A stretch of DNA of 64,000 nucleotides from Embleya sp051903075 (GCF_051903075.1 NZ_CP182424.1:1-64000), one strand, 5' to 3'; positions 51,040 through 61,039 are shown, counted from the stretch's first letter. Numbers and translations: made by a program. Notes: generated by a model from the letters alone, not told the origin.

Positions 51040-51881
51040 CCGTGGTCGCCGTCCTGGGCAACAAGGGGGCGCCGGGCGCAACGACGACGGCTCTGGCGCT
51101 GACCCTGGCCTGGCCACTGCAACCAGGCCATCGCGTCGTGATGGTCGAGGCCGACCCGTCCGGAGGCTCGTTCCTCGCCGGGGCACTCGGCGGCCGTATC
51201 GCCGCCGAGTGGGGCCTGCACCAACTGGGACTCGCCCACCGGCAGGGGAAGTTGGGGGACTTCTTCTTCCGGCAGCTCATGGACCTGTCCGACAACGAGC
51301 GGTTGGTGCTGCCTGGTCTGGCGTCCCCCGACCAGGCACCTTCCCTGACTCACACCTGGGACCCCCTGGCCTCGTTGCTCGCCTCCCTCGAACACGCGGC
51401 GATACCTCACGACGTCGTCGTCGATTTGGGACGGGACGGGGCACTCGGGGGATCGGGTGTGCTCGCCCGGCGCGCAGACGTGGTCCTGTGTGTGGTGCGT
51501 TCGACGCTGCGGTCGCTCAACGACGCCAAGCCGCGAATCGCGGCGTTGCGCCGGGTGCTGGACGAGCGAGGCACCGGCGGCGACGCGGTGGGGCTGGTGG
51601 TGATCACCGAGGGGGGTCAGTACTCCCCCCGCGAGATCTCCCGAGAGTTGTCCGCACCGGTCGTCGCCGTCATGCCGCACGACCCGGAACGGGCTCGGGT
51701 CCTCAGCGACGGCGTCGGCGAGGCGAACAAGAGGTTCATGGGCTCACGGTGGATGGCGGCGGCCAGGACCGGCGCGGACGCGACGCTGGAACTGGCCGCC
51801 ACGCGCCGCCGACGGCTGTCCGCACCCCGCAGGACGGAAACACCCTTGTCGACACAGGAGGGGATCGCAGGTGGTGTTTGA
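51036..51881 (+). CDS. TadZ/CpaE-like P-loop ATPase
   Basis: The 281-residue protein has an N-terminal ParA/MinD-type P-loop, GNKGAPGATTT (about residues 8-18), and HDVVVDLGRDGALGGSGVLARRADVVL around the switch II region. TadZ proteins localise Tad pilus assembly at the pole. It lies between CpaB and TadA, overlapping both. Confidence 0.82.
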   Translation: MTVVAVLGNKGAPGATTTALALTLAWPLQPGHRVVMVEADPSGGSFLAGALGGRIAAEWGLHQLGLAHRQGKLGDFFFRQLMDLSDNERLVLPGLASPDQAPSLTHTWDPLASLLASLEHAAIPHDVVVDLGRDGALGGSGVLARRADVVLCVVRSTLRSLNDAKPRIAALRRVLDERGTGGDAVGLVVITEGGQYSPREISRELSAPVVAVMPHDPERARVLSDGVGEANKRFMGSRWMAAARTGADATLELAATRRRRLSAPRRTETPLSTQEGIAGGV

Positions 51882-53400
51882 GAGCGTTCGACCGATCCAT
51901 CCCGTGCCCGCTCCGGAGGATCACGGTTCCAATCCGTGGATGCAGGCGCCCCGCGCCACAGTAACCCCGTTGCCCGTGTCCGGTCGCCGGCTCCTTGACG
52001 CCACGGCTGCGGCACCCACTGCTGCCGGCGTCATGCCCCAGGTCACCCTGGACCTGGCCGCAGTTCGGGCTCTGCGCAAGAAGGCCGCAGACAGGTTGAT
52101 GGAGCGCGATCGCGAGCAACCGGGACTCGCCGAGGCGGATCGGGAACAGCGCGGTCGCGCGGTCGTGGCCGAGATCGTCGCCGAGTGGGCCGACGTCACC
52201 GCACGTGAGCGCGGTGTGGCGACCAGCGAACTAGAGGATCAAGCACACGTGGCGGCCGTGTGGAACTGGATCTTTCGCGCCGGGCCGCTGGAACCGTACC
52301 TGGCTGACCCCGATGTCGAGAACATCCTCATCAACGGCTACGAGAACGTGTGGGTGGACTATGCGTCCAAACCGCGCGCGAAGGTCGCACCGCTGACCGG
52401 CAGCGACGAGGAACTCCGTGAACTGTTGCGCGACTTGGCGCGGCGCCATGGCACGGGTGAGCGGACCCTGTCGACGGCCAGCCCGACCCTGGCCTTGCGG
52501 CTGCCGGACGGTTCGCGTCTGCAGGCGGTCGCCGAGGTGACGCCGCAGACGTACGTGACGATCCGTCGGCATCGCGTACGCGACGTGCGCTTGGACGACC
52601 TCGTGCAACTGGGCACGCTGGATCCGGTGCTCTCGGAGTTTCTGGGCGCGCTGGTGCGGGCGAAGAAGAACATCATCATTTGCGGCACCCAGGGCGTGGG
52701 CAAGACCTCGCTGCTGCGGGCGCTGTCGCACGAGATTCCCTCCGACGAGCGCGTGGGCACGTTCGAGACGGAACTCGAATTGTTCCTCCACGAGTTGGGG
52801 CATCTCGAGCAGGTCGTGCCGTACGAGGCTCGCGAAGGCAACGGTGAGAGGAGCGCCGACGGGCGCAGCGCCGGCGAGATCACCATCGGTGACCTGATTC
52901 CGTCAGCGTTGCGGATGACGCTGTCGCGGATGATCGTCGGGGAGGTTCGCTCGAGTGAGATCGTTCCGATGCTGCGGGTGATGACCAACGGCGAGGGCGG
53001 CTCGATGTGCACGTTGCACGTGCGGGAGCCGCGGATGATCTGGGACCGCATCGCCGAGTTGTGCATGGAGTACGGCAGTTCGATGACGGTGGATCTGTCG
53101 TACCGTCTCGCGGCCAACGCGATCAACTATGTCATCTTCGTACGGCTGGTCGACGAGACGCGGCATGGCGGGAGGCGTCACCGGTTCGTAACGCAGGTCT
53201 TGGAGATGGCGGGCCTGGGTGAACACGGGCGGCCGACGGTGAACACAGTGTTCGGGCCGACGAAGGAGGACCCGCGGGCCCAACCGCGAACGCTGCCGAG
53301 CGACATCGAGGACCTGGAGTCGTTCGGGTTCGACACGCAGTCGTTCAATCGCGGGGCCCAGTGGGGACCGTTGGAATTGCTGCGCAGGGTGGTGAGTTAG
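51871..53400 (+). CDS. tadA: TadA/CpaF-like secretion ATPase
   Basis: The 509-residue protein is the hexameric ATPase that drives pilus assembly: an N-terminal all-alpha domain, the CpaF region PLEPYLADPDVENILINGYENVWVD in pieces, Walker A GTQGVGKTS near residue 271, an Asp/Glu box around FETELELFLHEL, and the conserved NGEGGSMCTLHVREP histidine box. The GTG at 51871 overlaps the upstream gene by 11 bases; a GTG at 51874 is also possible. The length is typical. Confidence 0.92.
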   Translation: MVFESVRPIHPVPAPEDHGSNPWMQAPRATVTPLPVSGRRLLDATAAAPTAAGVMPQVTLDLAAVRALRKKAADRLMERDREQPGLAEADREQRGRAVVAEIVAEWADVTARERGVATSELEDQAHVAAVWNWIFRAGPLEPYLADPDVENILINGYENVWVDYASKPRAKVAPLTGSDEELRELLRDLARRHGTGERTLSTASPTLALRLPDGSRLQAVAEVTPQTYVTIRRHRVRDVRLDDLVQLGTLDPVLSEFLGALVRAKKNIIICGTQGVGKTSLLRALSHEIPSDERVGTFETELELFLHELGHLEQVVPYEAREGNGERSADGRSAGEITIGDLIPSALRMTLSRMIVGEVRSSEIVPMLRVMTNGEGGSMCTLHVREPRMIWDRIAELCMEYGSSMTVDLSYRLAANAINYVIFVRLVDETRHGGRRHRFVTQVLEMAGLGEHGRPTVNTVFGPTKEDPRAQPRTLPSDIEDLESFGFDTQSFNRGAQWGPLELLRRVVS

Positions 53401-53402
53401 GG

Positions 53403-54311
53403 ATGGCCGCATCGGATGTGGTGGTGGCGGGCGCCTGCGCGGGTGGCATCGCGCTGGGGTTGATCGGTGTCGTGGTCGGCATTCGTGGCCGGGTTCCGGC
53501 GCATCGACCTGGGCGCGTTCGTCGGGTGCGGCCCCCGGTCGGCGAGGGTGTGCGGCGTGCGCGGCGGGTGCGGCGGACGGTCGCCGGTGCCGTGGGCGTT
53601 CTTGGGTGGTGGCTCAGCGGCTGGTTCCTGGCGCTGCCCTTGGTGGTGCTCGTGGTTTTGGGGTGGCCGTGGTTGATGGCTCCCACCCGCAGCGACGTCC
53701 GGGGTATCGACCGGTTGGACGCGCTGGCCGAGTGGACACGGCGGATCGCGGACCTGGTCGAGTTGGGTGCCGGGTTGGAGAACGCGATGATCACGAGCCG
53801 TGCCACGTGCCCGGCCGCGATCGACGCGGAGGTCGGTGATCTCGTGGCCCGTTTGCAGGCGCGTTGGCAACCGGACGACGCGTTGAGAAAGTTCGCCGAC
53901 GAGTTCGGTGATGCGACTGCTGACAAGATCGCGGCGGCGCTGATCCTGCGTGCCCGCGACCGCGGTCCCGGGCTGGCGACGGCGTTGAAGGACTTCGCCC
54001 AGACGGTGCGCGAGGAGGTGCGTCAGCGCCGCGGGATCGAGGCGGACCGGGCGTCGGCGCGCGCCGCAGTGCGTTGGATCACCTACATCATTCTGGCGAT
54101 GGTCGCGCTGATGGGGTTGAACAGGGACTACAGCGCTCCGTATGGCACCGTGTTGGGCGAGATCGTCCTTGCGGTGCTGTCGGCGGGGTTCATCGGCGTC
54201 CTGCTGTGGATGCGGACCATCACGTCGTACAAGTCGACGCCCAGGTTCCTGGAGCCGGACAAGCGCAGTGCGGTCAAGTCGTCGAAGCCGGACGTGGAGG
54301 TGCCGGCGTGA
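53403..54311 (+). CDS. tadB: TadB-like inner-membrane platform protein
   Basis: The 302-residue protein of the type II secretion F family has N-terminal membrane helices, a cytosolic helical domain (WQPDDALRKFADEFGDATADKIAAALIL) and C-terminal membrane helices (WITYIILAMVALMGL, IVLAVLSAGFIGVLLWM). It forms the platform with TadC. ATG 53403 lies just after the TadA stop. Confidence 0.88.
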   Translation: MAASDVVVAGACAGGIALGLIGVVVGIRGRVPAHRPGRVRRVRPPVGEGVRRARRVRRTVAGAVGVLGWWLSGWFLALPLVVLVVLGWPWLMAPTRSDVRGIDRLDALAEWTRRIADLVELGAGLENAMITSRATCPAAIDAEVGDLVARLQARWQPDDALRKFADEFGDATADKIAAALILRARDRGPGLATALKDFAQTVREEVRQRRGIEADRASARAAVRWITYIILAMVALMGLNRDYSAPYGTVLGEIVLAVLSAGFIGVLLWMRTITSYKSTPRFLEPDKRSAVKSSKPDVEVPA

Positions 54312-55198
54312 TATCGACGTGGATTCTGTTGCCCGGGGCCGGGGTCGGTTTTGGGTTGGCAATGCTCGCGCGCGAGGTGTGGCCGGCCCCACCCGATCTG
54401 CACACCGCGTTGAAACGGTTGCAGGCGCGCGAGCGGGCCACGTCCATTCCCACCGAACGCCCCGGGCGCACGAGCGTGGACGAGCGGATCGTAGGGGCGG
54501 TCCGGGAGATCCGCGCGGTCAGGATTCCGGAGCGCGACCTCGCCTTGACCGGCCAGACGCCCACGGAGTACCTGCGCACGAAGATCACCATGGCCTTCCT
54601 GGGGTTCTTCATGCCGTTGATCGCCACCGCCGGTGCCGCGGTCCTGGGTATCTCGCTGCCGTTCTCGTTGCCGTTGCTGGCGAGCGTTCTGCTCGCGGTC
54701 GCGCTGTGGTTGGCCCCCAATCATGAGCTGCGGCAACGCGCGGCGAACGCCCGGGTCGAGTTTCGGCACGCGGCCGCCGCCTACCTGGACCTGGTCGCCC
54801 TCGAACGCGCCGGGGATGCGGGTCCTTCAGAGGCCCTCGAGAGGGCCGCGGAGGTCGGTAACGGCTGGGCGTTCGACCGCATCCAGGACACGTTGGAGCG
54901 GGCCCGCAACCGCGGCGTCGCACCGTGGGCCGGTTTGAAGGATCTCTCCGAGGACCTGGGCCTGCCCGAGCTCGCGGATGTCGCCGACATTATCGAACTC
55001 GCGGGCACCGAGGGCGCCGCCGTGTACGGAACGTTGCGCGCGCGTGCGGGGTCACTGCGCTCCGAACTTCTGGAGACGCAGAAGGACAAGGCCAATACGG
55101 ACAGCGAAAGGTTGGTCGTGCCCGGCACGATTCTCGTGCTGCTCATGGTCTTGTTCCTCGCGGCGCCGGCGATGTTCCGGATCGTCACTACGAATTGA
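54308..55198 (+). CDS. tadC: TadC-like inner-membrane platform protein
   Basis: The 296-residue protein has the F-family fold: membrane helices near residues 85-135 (TMAFLGFFMPLIATAGAAVLG, LPFSLPLLASVLLAVALWLA), a cytosolic domain with AAAAYLDLVALERAGDAGP and GLPELADVADIIELAGTEGA, and a C-terminal helix pair (PGTILVLLMVLFLAAPAMF). The GTG overlaps the TadB stop. Confidence 0.88.
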   Translation: MISTWILLPGAGVGFGLAMLAREVWPAPPDLHTALKRLQARERATSIPTERPGRTSVDERIVGAVREIRAVRIPERDLALTGQTPTEYLRTKITMAFLGFFMPLIATAGAAVLGISLPFSLPLLASVLLAVALWLAPNHELRQRAANARVEFRHAAAAYLDLVALERAGDAGPSEALERAAEVGNGWAFDRIQDTLERARNRGVAPWAGLKDLSEDLGLPELADVADIIELAGTEGAAVYGTLRARAGSLRSELLETQKDKANTDSERLVVPGTILVLLMVLFLAAPAMFRIVTTN

Positions 55199-55236
55199 CG
55201 CAGGCCCGTCCTCACCTCAACCGAAAGGCAATAAGC

Positions 55237-55485
55237 ATGTCGAAGAAGAAGGCGCTGCGCCGGGTGGCGGCCACCGCCCCGGAGCTGGCGTTGGCACGAT
55301 CGCTAACGGGCACGATACGGAAGCGTTATCGCGAGGCTCGGTCACGTGACGGCGACGACGCGGGACTGACGAGCCTGGAATACGCGTTGCTGGCGGCCGC
55401 GATCCTGGTCGTGGTCGTGCTTTTGGCCGCGGCGGTGACAGCGCTGTTGAACAAGAAGATCGACATCATCAAGGGCATCACCTGA
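55237..55485 (+). CDS. flp: Flp-type major pilin
   Basis: The 82-residue prepilin has a basic leader ending in DDAG43 and a hydrophobic helix TSLEYALLAAAILVVVVLL with the conserved Glu five residues after the cleavage site (Glu48), the signature of Flp/PilA pilins. The prepilin peptidase at 63164-63889 would cut after Gly43. It starts after GAAAGG. Confidence 0.9.
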   Translation: MSKKKALRRVAATAPELALARSLTGTIRKRYREARSRDGDDAGLTSLEYALLAAAILVVVVLLAAAVTALLNKKIDIIKGIT

Positions 55486-55505
55486 GCCGGTCCCGGCCGA
55501 GTCCG

Positions 55506-55892
55506 GTGCGCGGCGACCGCGGCTCGGTCTCACTGGAGTTGGCGATCCTCATTCCGCTGGTCTTGGTTTTGACATTGACGATCGTTCAAGGCGCGTTGTG
55601 GTGGTACGCCCGGGAAGCGGCACTCGCCGCAGCCCGCGAGGGTGTGGAAAACGGTCGGCTCTACCAGGGCGGAGGCCCCGGATCCGGAGCGGACCGCGCG
55701 GCCGAGACCGCCCGCAATCTCGGCGGGGACCTGCTGCGCGACGTCCACGTCGACACCACGGGCACCACGCCAGAACGGATTCGGGTCCAAGTCAGCGGTT
55801 GGAGCCTGTCGATCCTGCCCGGTGTGCGCGGAGTCCAGATCACGCAACACGCGGAGGCACCCGTGGAACGGGTCACCCAACCGGGCGACTGA
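55506..55892 (+). CDS. TadE-like pseudopilin 1
   Basis: The 128-residue protein has the TadE start: a basic RGDRG followed by SVSLELAILIPLVLVLTLTIVQ with Glu in the hydrophobic helix, then a soluble domain (ALAAAREGVENGRLYQGG, GVRGVQITQHAEAPV). The GTG at 55506 gives the usual short leader. TadE-type proteins are minor pilus components processed by the prepilin peptidase. Confidence 0.8.
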   Translation: MRGDRGSVSLELAILIPLVLVLTLTIVQGALWWYAREAALAAAREGVENGRLYQGGGPGSGADRAAETARNLGGDLLRDVHVDTTGTTPERIRVQVSGWSLSILPGVRGVQITQHAEAPVERVTQPGD

Positions 55893-55919
55893 CACGACAT
55901 CTGGGGAGGAGGGTTGCGC

Positions 55920-56402
55920 ATGACCGGCGTACGCTCGCTGTTGCGCGAGGATCGCGGGGCGGTGGCACTGGAGACGGCGATCCTCGTACCCGTTCTCGCC
56001 ATCGTGATCGGCCTGTTGGTCGCCGCGGGGCGGATCACTGTGGCGGGCAGTTCCGTCGACGCCGCCGCGAAGGCGGCCGCCCGGGAGGCGTCGATCGCAC
56101 GCAACCCGTACGACGCGGTCTCCCGTGCAGAGGCGGCCGCTAGGCGCACCCTGTCCCAGCACGGCATGTCCTGCGCGGCCGTCTCGGTGCGCGTGGACAC
56201 CACCGCGTTCGCTCCACCCACCGGCCCCGCCCGCGTGCGGGCGACGGTCCGCTGCACGGTGAACCTGTCCGACGCTGCGGTGCCGGGCATGCCAGGCACC
56301 AAGACCATGGAGTCGACTGTCGTTTCCCCCGTCGACCGTTACCGAGACCGGAGCCTGGGGCCCGCGTCGGAATCGACGCCGACCACGGGAGAACAACTGT
56401 GA
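55920..56402 (+). CDS. TadE/TadF-like pseudopilin 2
   Basis: The 160-residue protein has the leader LLREDRGAVALETAILVPVLAIVIGLLVAAG (in pieces) with Glu in the helix, then RITVAGSSVDAAAKAAAREAS and strands RVDTTAFAPPTGPARVRATV. ATG 55920 follows GGAGGAGGG at seven bases; a TTG at 55914 is also in frame. It ends overlapping the next gene. Confidence 0.78.
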   Translation: MTGVRSLLREDRGAVALETAILVPVLAIVIGLLVAAGRITVAGSSVDAAAKAAAREASIARNPYDAVSRAEAAARRTLSQHGMSCAAVSVRVDTTAFAPPTGPARVRATVRCTVNLSDAAVPGMPGTKTMESTVVSPVDRYRDRSLGPASESTPTTGEQL

Positions 56403-56845
56403 GCACACCCACTCGTGGTGCGCGAGCCCTGCGAATCCTCCGCGACGACCGCGGCGCCGTCAGCCTTTTCGTCGCCGGCATCGCCGTCTCGCTGTTCATG
56501 CTGGTCGGCCTGGTCGTCGATGGCGGCGGCCAACTACGGGCCGCGCAACGCGCGGACACTCTCGCCGCGGAGGCCGCCCGCAGTGCCGGGCAGTCGATCG
56601 ACATCGCCCGGGTCGTCGCGGACGGCAGCACCGTCGTGTCCCCGCAGGCGGCCCAGGCCGCCGTCTCCGACTACCTGGCCGCAGCCGGCGCCACCGGAAG
56701 CGCCCGGGTCTCCCCGGACGGCCGCACCATCACCGTCTCGGTCACCGTCCCGTACAAGCCCGTGTTCAGCGGCGTGATCGGCGTCTCGACCACGGTATCG
56801 GGGACCGCCACCGCCACCCTCGTACGCCCAGGAGGCCACCCGTGA
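56399..56845 (+). CDS. TadG-like pseudopilin 3
   Basis: The 148-residue protein has the leader LRDDRGAVSLFVAGIAVSLFMLVGLVVDGGGQ, here with Phe/Val rather than Glu in the helix, then RAAQRADTLAAEAARSAGQS and strands. This is the pattern of short TadG-type proteins of actinobacterial Tad clusters. Start and stop overlap both neighbours. Confidence 0.75.
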   Translation: MSTPTRGARALRILRDDRGAVSLFVAGIAVSLFMLVGLVVDGGGQLRAAQRADTLAAEAARSAGQSIDIARVVADGSTVVSPQAAQAAVSDYLAAAGATGSARVSPDGRTITVSVTVPYKPVFSGVIGVSTTVSGTATATLVRPGGHP

Positions 56846-59800
56846 GAGCCGTTCGCGCCCTGGGGCGCACCACCCGGGCGCTCTTGTGCGTCCTCGCGCT
56901 CTTGGGGCTCGTCGCCGGCGCCCCGATCGCGCTGTATCTGATCGGCCACGCGCTGGGCGGATACCTGCCGGGCCGCGAGGAGATCGGCTTGGGGCTGTTG
57001 CTGCGGCCCGACGACGGAGGCGGCGTCGCTTTCGCCGTGCTTCTGGCGGTCGGCTGGGCCTGTTGGCTGATGTTCATCGTGTCGCTGGCATTGGAGATTC
57101 CCCCCGCGATGCGGGGCCGCACCCGCCGGCACCGCGTTCGCGGCCTGGGCTGGAGCCAGCACCTGGCGGCGGTGCTCCTGGGCGGTCTGGTGATCTCGGC
57201 CTCCGCGGGGGCCGCGATCGCCGCCCCGGGATCGGCGTCCGCGGTCAGCGTCTCTGCCCCGCAGACCGCCGGTGCCGAACCGACCGCGGCGCCCGTCACG
57301 GCGCGAACGGCACCCTCGGGCCCCACCCACCTCGTCGCGGCCGGGGAGACCCTGTGGTCGGTGGCCGAGGAGCGCCTGGGCGACGGCACGCGATGGCAGG
57401 AAGTCGTGGACGTGAACCAGGGCCGCAGGATGGCCGACGGGTCGATCCTGAGCGCGGAGTCGTCATTGCGCGCCGGGTGGACCCTCGCGTTGCCTGCGGA
57501 CGCTCTCCCGAAGGCACCCGCGGCGCCAGCGGCGCAGCGTGCGGCGGCGCATGAGGTGGTCGTCGAACGCGGCGACACGTTGTCGGAGATCGCGGAAGAA
57601 ACGTTGGGGGACGGCGATCGCTATCCGGAGATTTTCGTGTCGAACAAGGGCAGGCCGCAGCCGGACGGGGGCTCGCTGACCGACCCGGACCTCATCCAAC
57701 CGGGGTGGGTTCTGACGGTTCCCGGCGACACGGCCGCGCCAGCGGTCGAAACGACGACCGAGCCGGAGGAGAGGATCGCTCCGGAGACCGGGCCGCCGAA
57801 GCCGGTCGAGCCGACGGCACCGCAGGCTCCGCCGCCCACCGCACCGGCCGACCGGGGCTCCACCGCGGAGGCTCCCTCCCTGCCGGCGCCCGGGTCCGAG
57901 GCCACGGTCCCTCCCCCCGGACAACAACCCCCGATCGCAACACCTGCGGTGAGCGCCGAGAACGAGGACGGCGGGATCTCGACGGCCGCCGTGATCGCGG
58001 CCACCAGCCTGACCGCCGCCGCGATCCTCGCCGCGCTGGGGGCTCGACGCGCACACCAGCAACGTCGGCGGCGGCCCAGACGTCGAATCCCCATGCCCGC
58101 CAAGGCGAGCGGGATCGACGAGTTCGAACATCGCCTGCGTGTGTCGTCCGATGTCGGCGGCCTCGAGTTGGTCGACCGCTCCCTGCGTACCCTGGCCGCG
58201 AACTGCGCCAGGCTGGACCTGGCTCTGCCTGACATCGCGGCAGTACGGGTCGATCACCGCGGCGTGGAGCTCCACTTGGAAGCGCCTGTTCCGCCGCTGA
58301 AGCCCTTCGTTGCCGTAGAGGGTCACCCCGACCGTTGGTGGTGCCCCGCTCGTGGCGCCGATCTGCTCGACGAAACGCAGGCCCGTGACGTTGTCGCCCC
58401 GTACCCGGCGTTGGTCAGCATCGGGCAGACCGAGAGCGAGGAACCGGTACTCATCGACCTCGAGAGAATCGGCCTCCTGAGGCTGACCGGCGACGCGGAC
58501 GACGTGCGAGCGGTCATGCTCGCCCTGGCCGTCGAATTGGGATCGTCACGCATCGCCGATGATCTCTCCGTCGTGCTCCACGGTGCCGGTGAGGGCCTGG
58601 CCGGTGTGATGGGGGCCAGGGTCGAGCACTCCGCGACGGTCGAGGAGGCGGTCGAGGATCTCGTGGCGCACGACGCGTTCCAGAGCGCCGCGTTGGGCGA
58701 CCACAGCCTGAGGACCGCTCGTCTACGGGAGGACGGCGGCGACGCCTGGGTCCCGAAGGTCTTGATCACTCCTGTCGTCCCGGGTGCCACCGACAGGGAG
58801 TCCCTGCGGGCGATACTCAACTCGCGACCGCGGGGCGCGGTCGCCCTGGTCGGCACCGCCGGAGATCTCACATGGTCCGGGGAATGGACCATATCCGCCA
58901 CGCCCGGCGCGGTGGTGACACTGCCCGGACTCGACCTCTCGGTCGTGGTGCAGCGTCTGGGCGATCGGGCGTACGAGCAGTTGTTGGGGCTGCTGGCGAC
59001 CGCGGAGCGCTCGGACGACGTGCCCGCTCCCGAGTGGACGCACGCTCCCGACGGTCGCCCTGCGCCCAACGGACCCGCGCCTGCGTCGAGCAGGAACCCG
59101 GACGTCGAGGTCGAGCCCGTGCGTCGGGGGGTGGTGCCGGTGTCCGTCACCGCTGCAGACGGCGGCGTGACCGCGATGCCCAACCTGAGTGCCCTGTCTC
59201 CTGCCGTCGTCGGCCCCTCGGAACCGGGCACCGGCTCGCCGCGTGACCAGGAACGCAGGGAAGGCCCTCGGCAGGACGAGAACGGCATCGACTTCGACGA
59301 GGTTCTCGGGGAGGTCCTGGACGAAGCCTCGACGCCCGGAACGGACTTCGCCACGAACGAGGCGACCGGCGACACCCGGACCGGCGTGCCGCAGCACGAC
59401 CCCTCCCCTGTGGAGCCGCCCTACGGGGAACCTGCTTACGTAGACGCGGAAGACGACGTGGAACCACCGTTCGGAGAGCCCGTCAACGTCCATACGGACG
59501 AGGCGGACCCGACGGCTGGTGTCGCGGGCCCTGCGCGGGTGGGGCAGACGCCCCCTCGATCGTCGGTCTCTCGCGTTCTCATTGCGCTGGACACACCTCC
59601 CGACCCGCCGGCCGGGCCGCAGATTCGCGTCCTCGGGTCGGTGGACGTGATCGGCACGCTCGGCAAGGTGGAATCGAACCGACGCAACAGCCTCACCGAG
59701 ATCGCTGCGTGGCTCGCTCTGTATCCGGGGAAGACCCGCTACGAGCTGGACGAGGCCATCTGGCCGAGCCACCGCGTGAGTTCGAACACGCGCAACACGA

Positions 59801-60375
59801 GCATCAGCAAACTGCGCACCTGGCTCGGCCGTGACCCCCTCCTGCCCAAGGAAGACCCGCAGGCCGTGTATCTCCCCACGATCACGGATGGCACCTATGC
59901 GTACAACGACCAGGTCGGAAGTGACTGGGATGAGTTCCGCGCGCTCTATCGCGACGGCATGCACAGTACGGGCACGAAGGCCGATGTCGCGCTGGCTCGG
60001 GCCCTGGGCCTGGTGCGGGGCCGACCCTTCGCCGATATCGACCCTTCGAGGTACATCTGGGCGGAACGTGACACCCAGGAGATGATCTCTGCCATCGTCG
60101 ACGTTGCGCATGAACTCGCCATGCGTCGGTTGGCGGTCCGGGACTACCGTGCGGCCGTGGCGGCCGTCACCCGCGGCCTCACCTGCGACCCGCACTCCGA
60201 GCTCCTGTACCGGCTGCTGTTCACCCTCTACAGCGAAACAGGCGACCAGGCGGGCCTCGAACGCACGGCCCATCAACTGACGCGGATCTCGATGGAAACC
60301 GGCTGCGATTCGGCACCCGAGACCGTCGCTTTGATCAACGCCGTGATGCGGTCCAACCGGATCGCGTCCGCATGA
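56842..60375 (+). CDS. Large LysM-BTAD protein of the Tad cluster
   Basis: The 1177-residue protein starts with several membrane helices (about residues 12-35 and 70-90, and another near 110-130), then two LysM peptidoglycan-binding repeats (GETLWSVAEERLGDGTRWQEV near 167 and GDTLSEIAEETLGDGDRYPEI near 240), a Pro/Thr-rich linker, a membrane helix (STAAVIAATSLTAAAILAALGA in pieces), a central domain with a nucleotide-binding-like region, and at the C-terminus an OmpR-type winged-helix and BTAD helical domain (IRVLGSVDVIG near 927, WDEFRALYRDGMHSTGTKADVALARAL near 1030). Such proteins link wall and membrane to a regulator-like domain in actinobacterial Tad clusters; their exact role is not known. 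Confidence 0.85.
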   Translation: MRAVRALGRTTRALLCVLALLGLVAGAPIALYLIGHALGGYLPGREEIGLGLLLRPDDGGGVAFAVLLAVGWACWLMFIVSLALEIPPAMRGRTRRHRVRGLGWSQHLAAVLLGGLVISASAGAAIAAPGSASAVSVSAPQTAGAEPTAAPVTARTAPSGPTHLVAAGETLWSVAEERLGDGTRWQEVVDVNQGRRMADGSILSAESSLRAGWTLALPADALPKAPAAPAAQRAAAHEVVVERGDTLSEIAEETLGDGDRYPEIFVSNKGRPQPDGGSLTDPDLIQPGWVLTVPGDTAAPAVETTTEPEERIAPETGPPKPVEPTAPQAPPPTAPADRGSTAEAPSLPAPGSEATVPPPGQQPPIATPAVSAENEDGGISTAAVIAATSLTAAAILAALGARRAHQQRRRRPRRRIPMPAKASGIDEFEHRLRVSSDVGGLELVDRSLRTLAANCARLDLALPDIAAVRVDHRGVELHLEAPVPPLKPFVAVEGHPDRWWCPARGADLLDETQARDVVAPYPALVSIGQTESEEPVLIDLERIGLLRLTGDADDVRAVMLALAVELGSSRIADDLSVVLHGAGEGLAGVMGARVEHSATVEEAVEDLVAHDAFQSAALGDHSLRTARLREDGGDAWVPKVLITPVVPGATDRESLRAILNSRPRGAVALVGTAGDLTWSGEWTISATPGAVVTLPGLDLSVVVQRLGDRAYEQLLGLLATAERSDDVPAPEWTHAPDGRPAPNGPAPASSRNPDVEVEPVRRGVVPVSVTAADGGVTAMPNLSALSPAVVGPSEPGTGSPRDQERREGPRQDENGIDFDEVLGEVLDEASTPGTDFATNEATGDTRTGVPQHDPSPVEPPYGEPAYVDAEDDVEPPFGEPVNVHTDEADPTAGVAGPARVGQTPPRSSVSRVLIALDTPPDPPAGPQIRVLGSVDVIGTLGKVESNRRNSLTEIAAWLALYPGKTRYELDEAIWPSHRVSSNTRNTSISKLRTWLGRDPLLPKEDPQAVYLPTITDGTYAYNDQVGSDWDEFRALYRDGMHSTGTKADVALARALGLVRGRPFADIDPSRYIWAERDTQEMISAIVDVAHELAMRRLAVRDYRAAVAAVTRGLTCDPHSELLYRLLFTLYSETGDQAGLERTAHQLTRISMETGCDSAPETVALINAVMRSNRIASA

Positions 60376-60467
60376 CTCACGCGCCCCGAACCCAAGGTGT
60401 CCTCTGATCGCTCCTCCCGACCCACCGTCGTCGTCGACACGGCCGGGCACCGCAAAGGAGTCCTCAC

Positions 60468-60866
60468 GTGAGCGTCGCGGGCACCGAATGCCCCGAGTGC
60501 GGGCGCACGTTCGCCAGCCTGCAGCCGCACTTGCGGCACCGACACCCGTTGCCGGCGCGGCGGCCGACCCGCTGCGCGGCGTCGTGCAGACGGCGATCGG
60601 ATGGTCCGGACGGGTTGTGCCGACCGTGCCGCGACGAACGCCTCGCCACCTTGAGGTCACACGGCGCGGAGCACCCGCACGCCCTGACCATTCGCCATCT
60701 CATGGCCAGATGGCGTGCCCAGGCCGGAGACATCGACGGCGCTGTCGTCCAACTTGCCCGGCTCACCGGCGATCGAGCGCGAGTACTGGGTCCGACGCAT
60801 GTCGATACCGTTGCGACGCGCGAGGCGCTCGCCTACTGGCGACGGCGGGCGGATGACCCCACGTAG
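60468..60866 (+). CDS. C2H2-type zinc-finger protein with TPR-like tail
   Basis: The 132-residue protein starts with CPECGRTFASLQPHLRHRHP, a CxxC-x12-H-x3-H zinc finger like that of Ros/MucR-type proteins, and a second cysteine set (CAASCRRRSDGPDGLCRPC). A TPR-like helical repeat follows (GDIDGAVVQLARLTGDRARVLGPTHVDTV). The N-terminal finger suggests DNA binding. The gene follows the Tad operon by 92 bases. Confidence 0.65.
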   Translation: MSVAGTECPECGRTFASLQPHLRHRHPLPARRPTRCAASCRRRSDGPDGLCRPCRDERLATLRSHGAEHPHALTIRHLMARWRAQAGDIDGAVVQLARLTGDRARVLGPTHVDTVATREALAYWRRRADDPT

Positions 60867-61039
60867 GCGAACGGCGACGGATTCGTCCGCTTGCGACGTT
60901 TCCACATGGCATCAGTTTCGCGCACGCGGGACCTGTGAAGTGCTCGACCCTCGCCTTCCGGTGCGGCTCCGGATTGCCGTTCGCGCCCGCGTGGTGCCTG
61001 AGATCGTCCCGCAGGGATGTCTCGGCGGCGCGGACGTGG

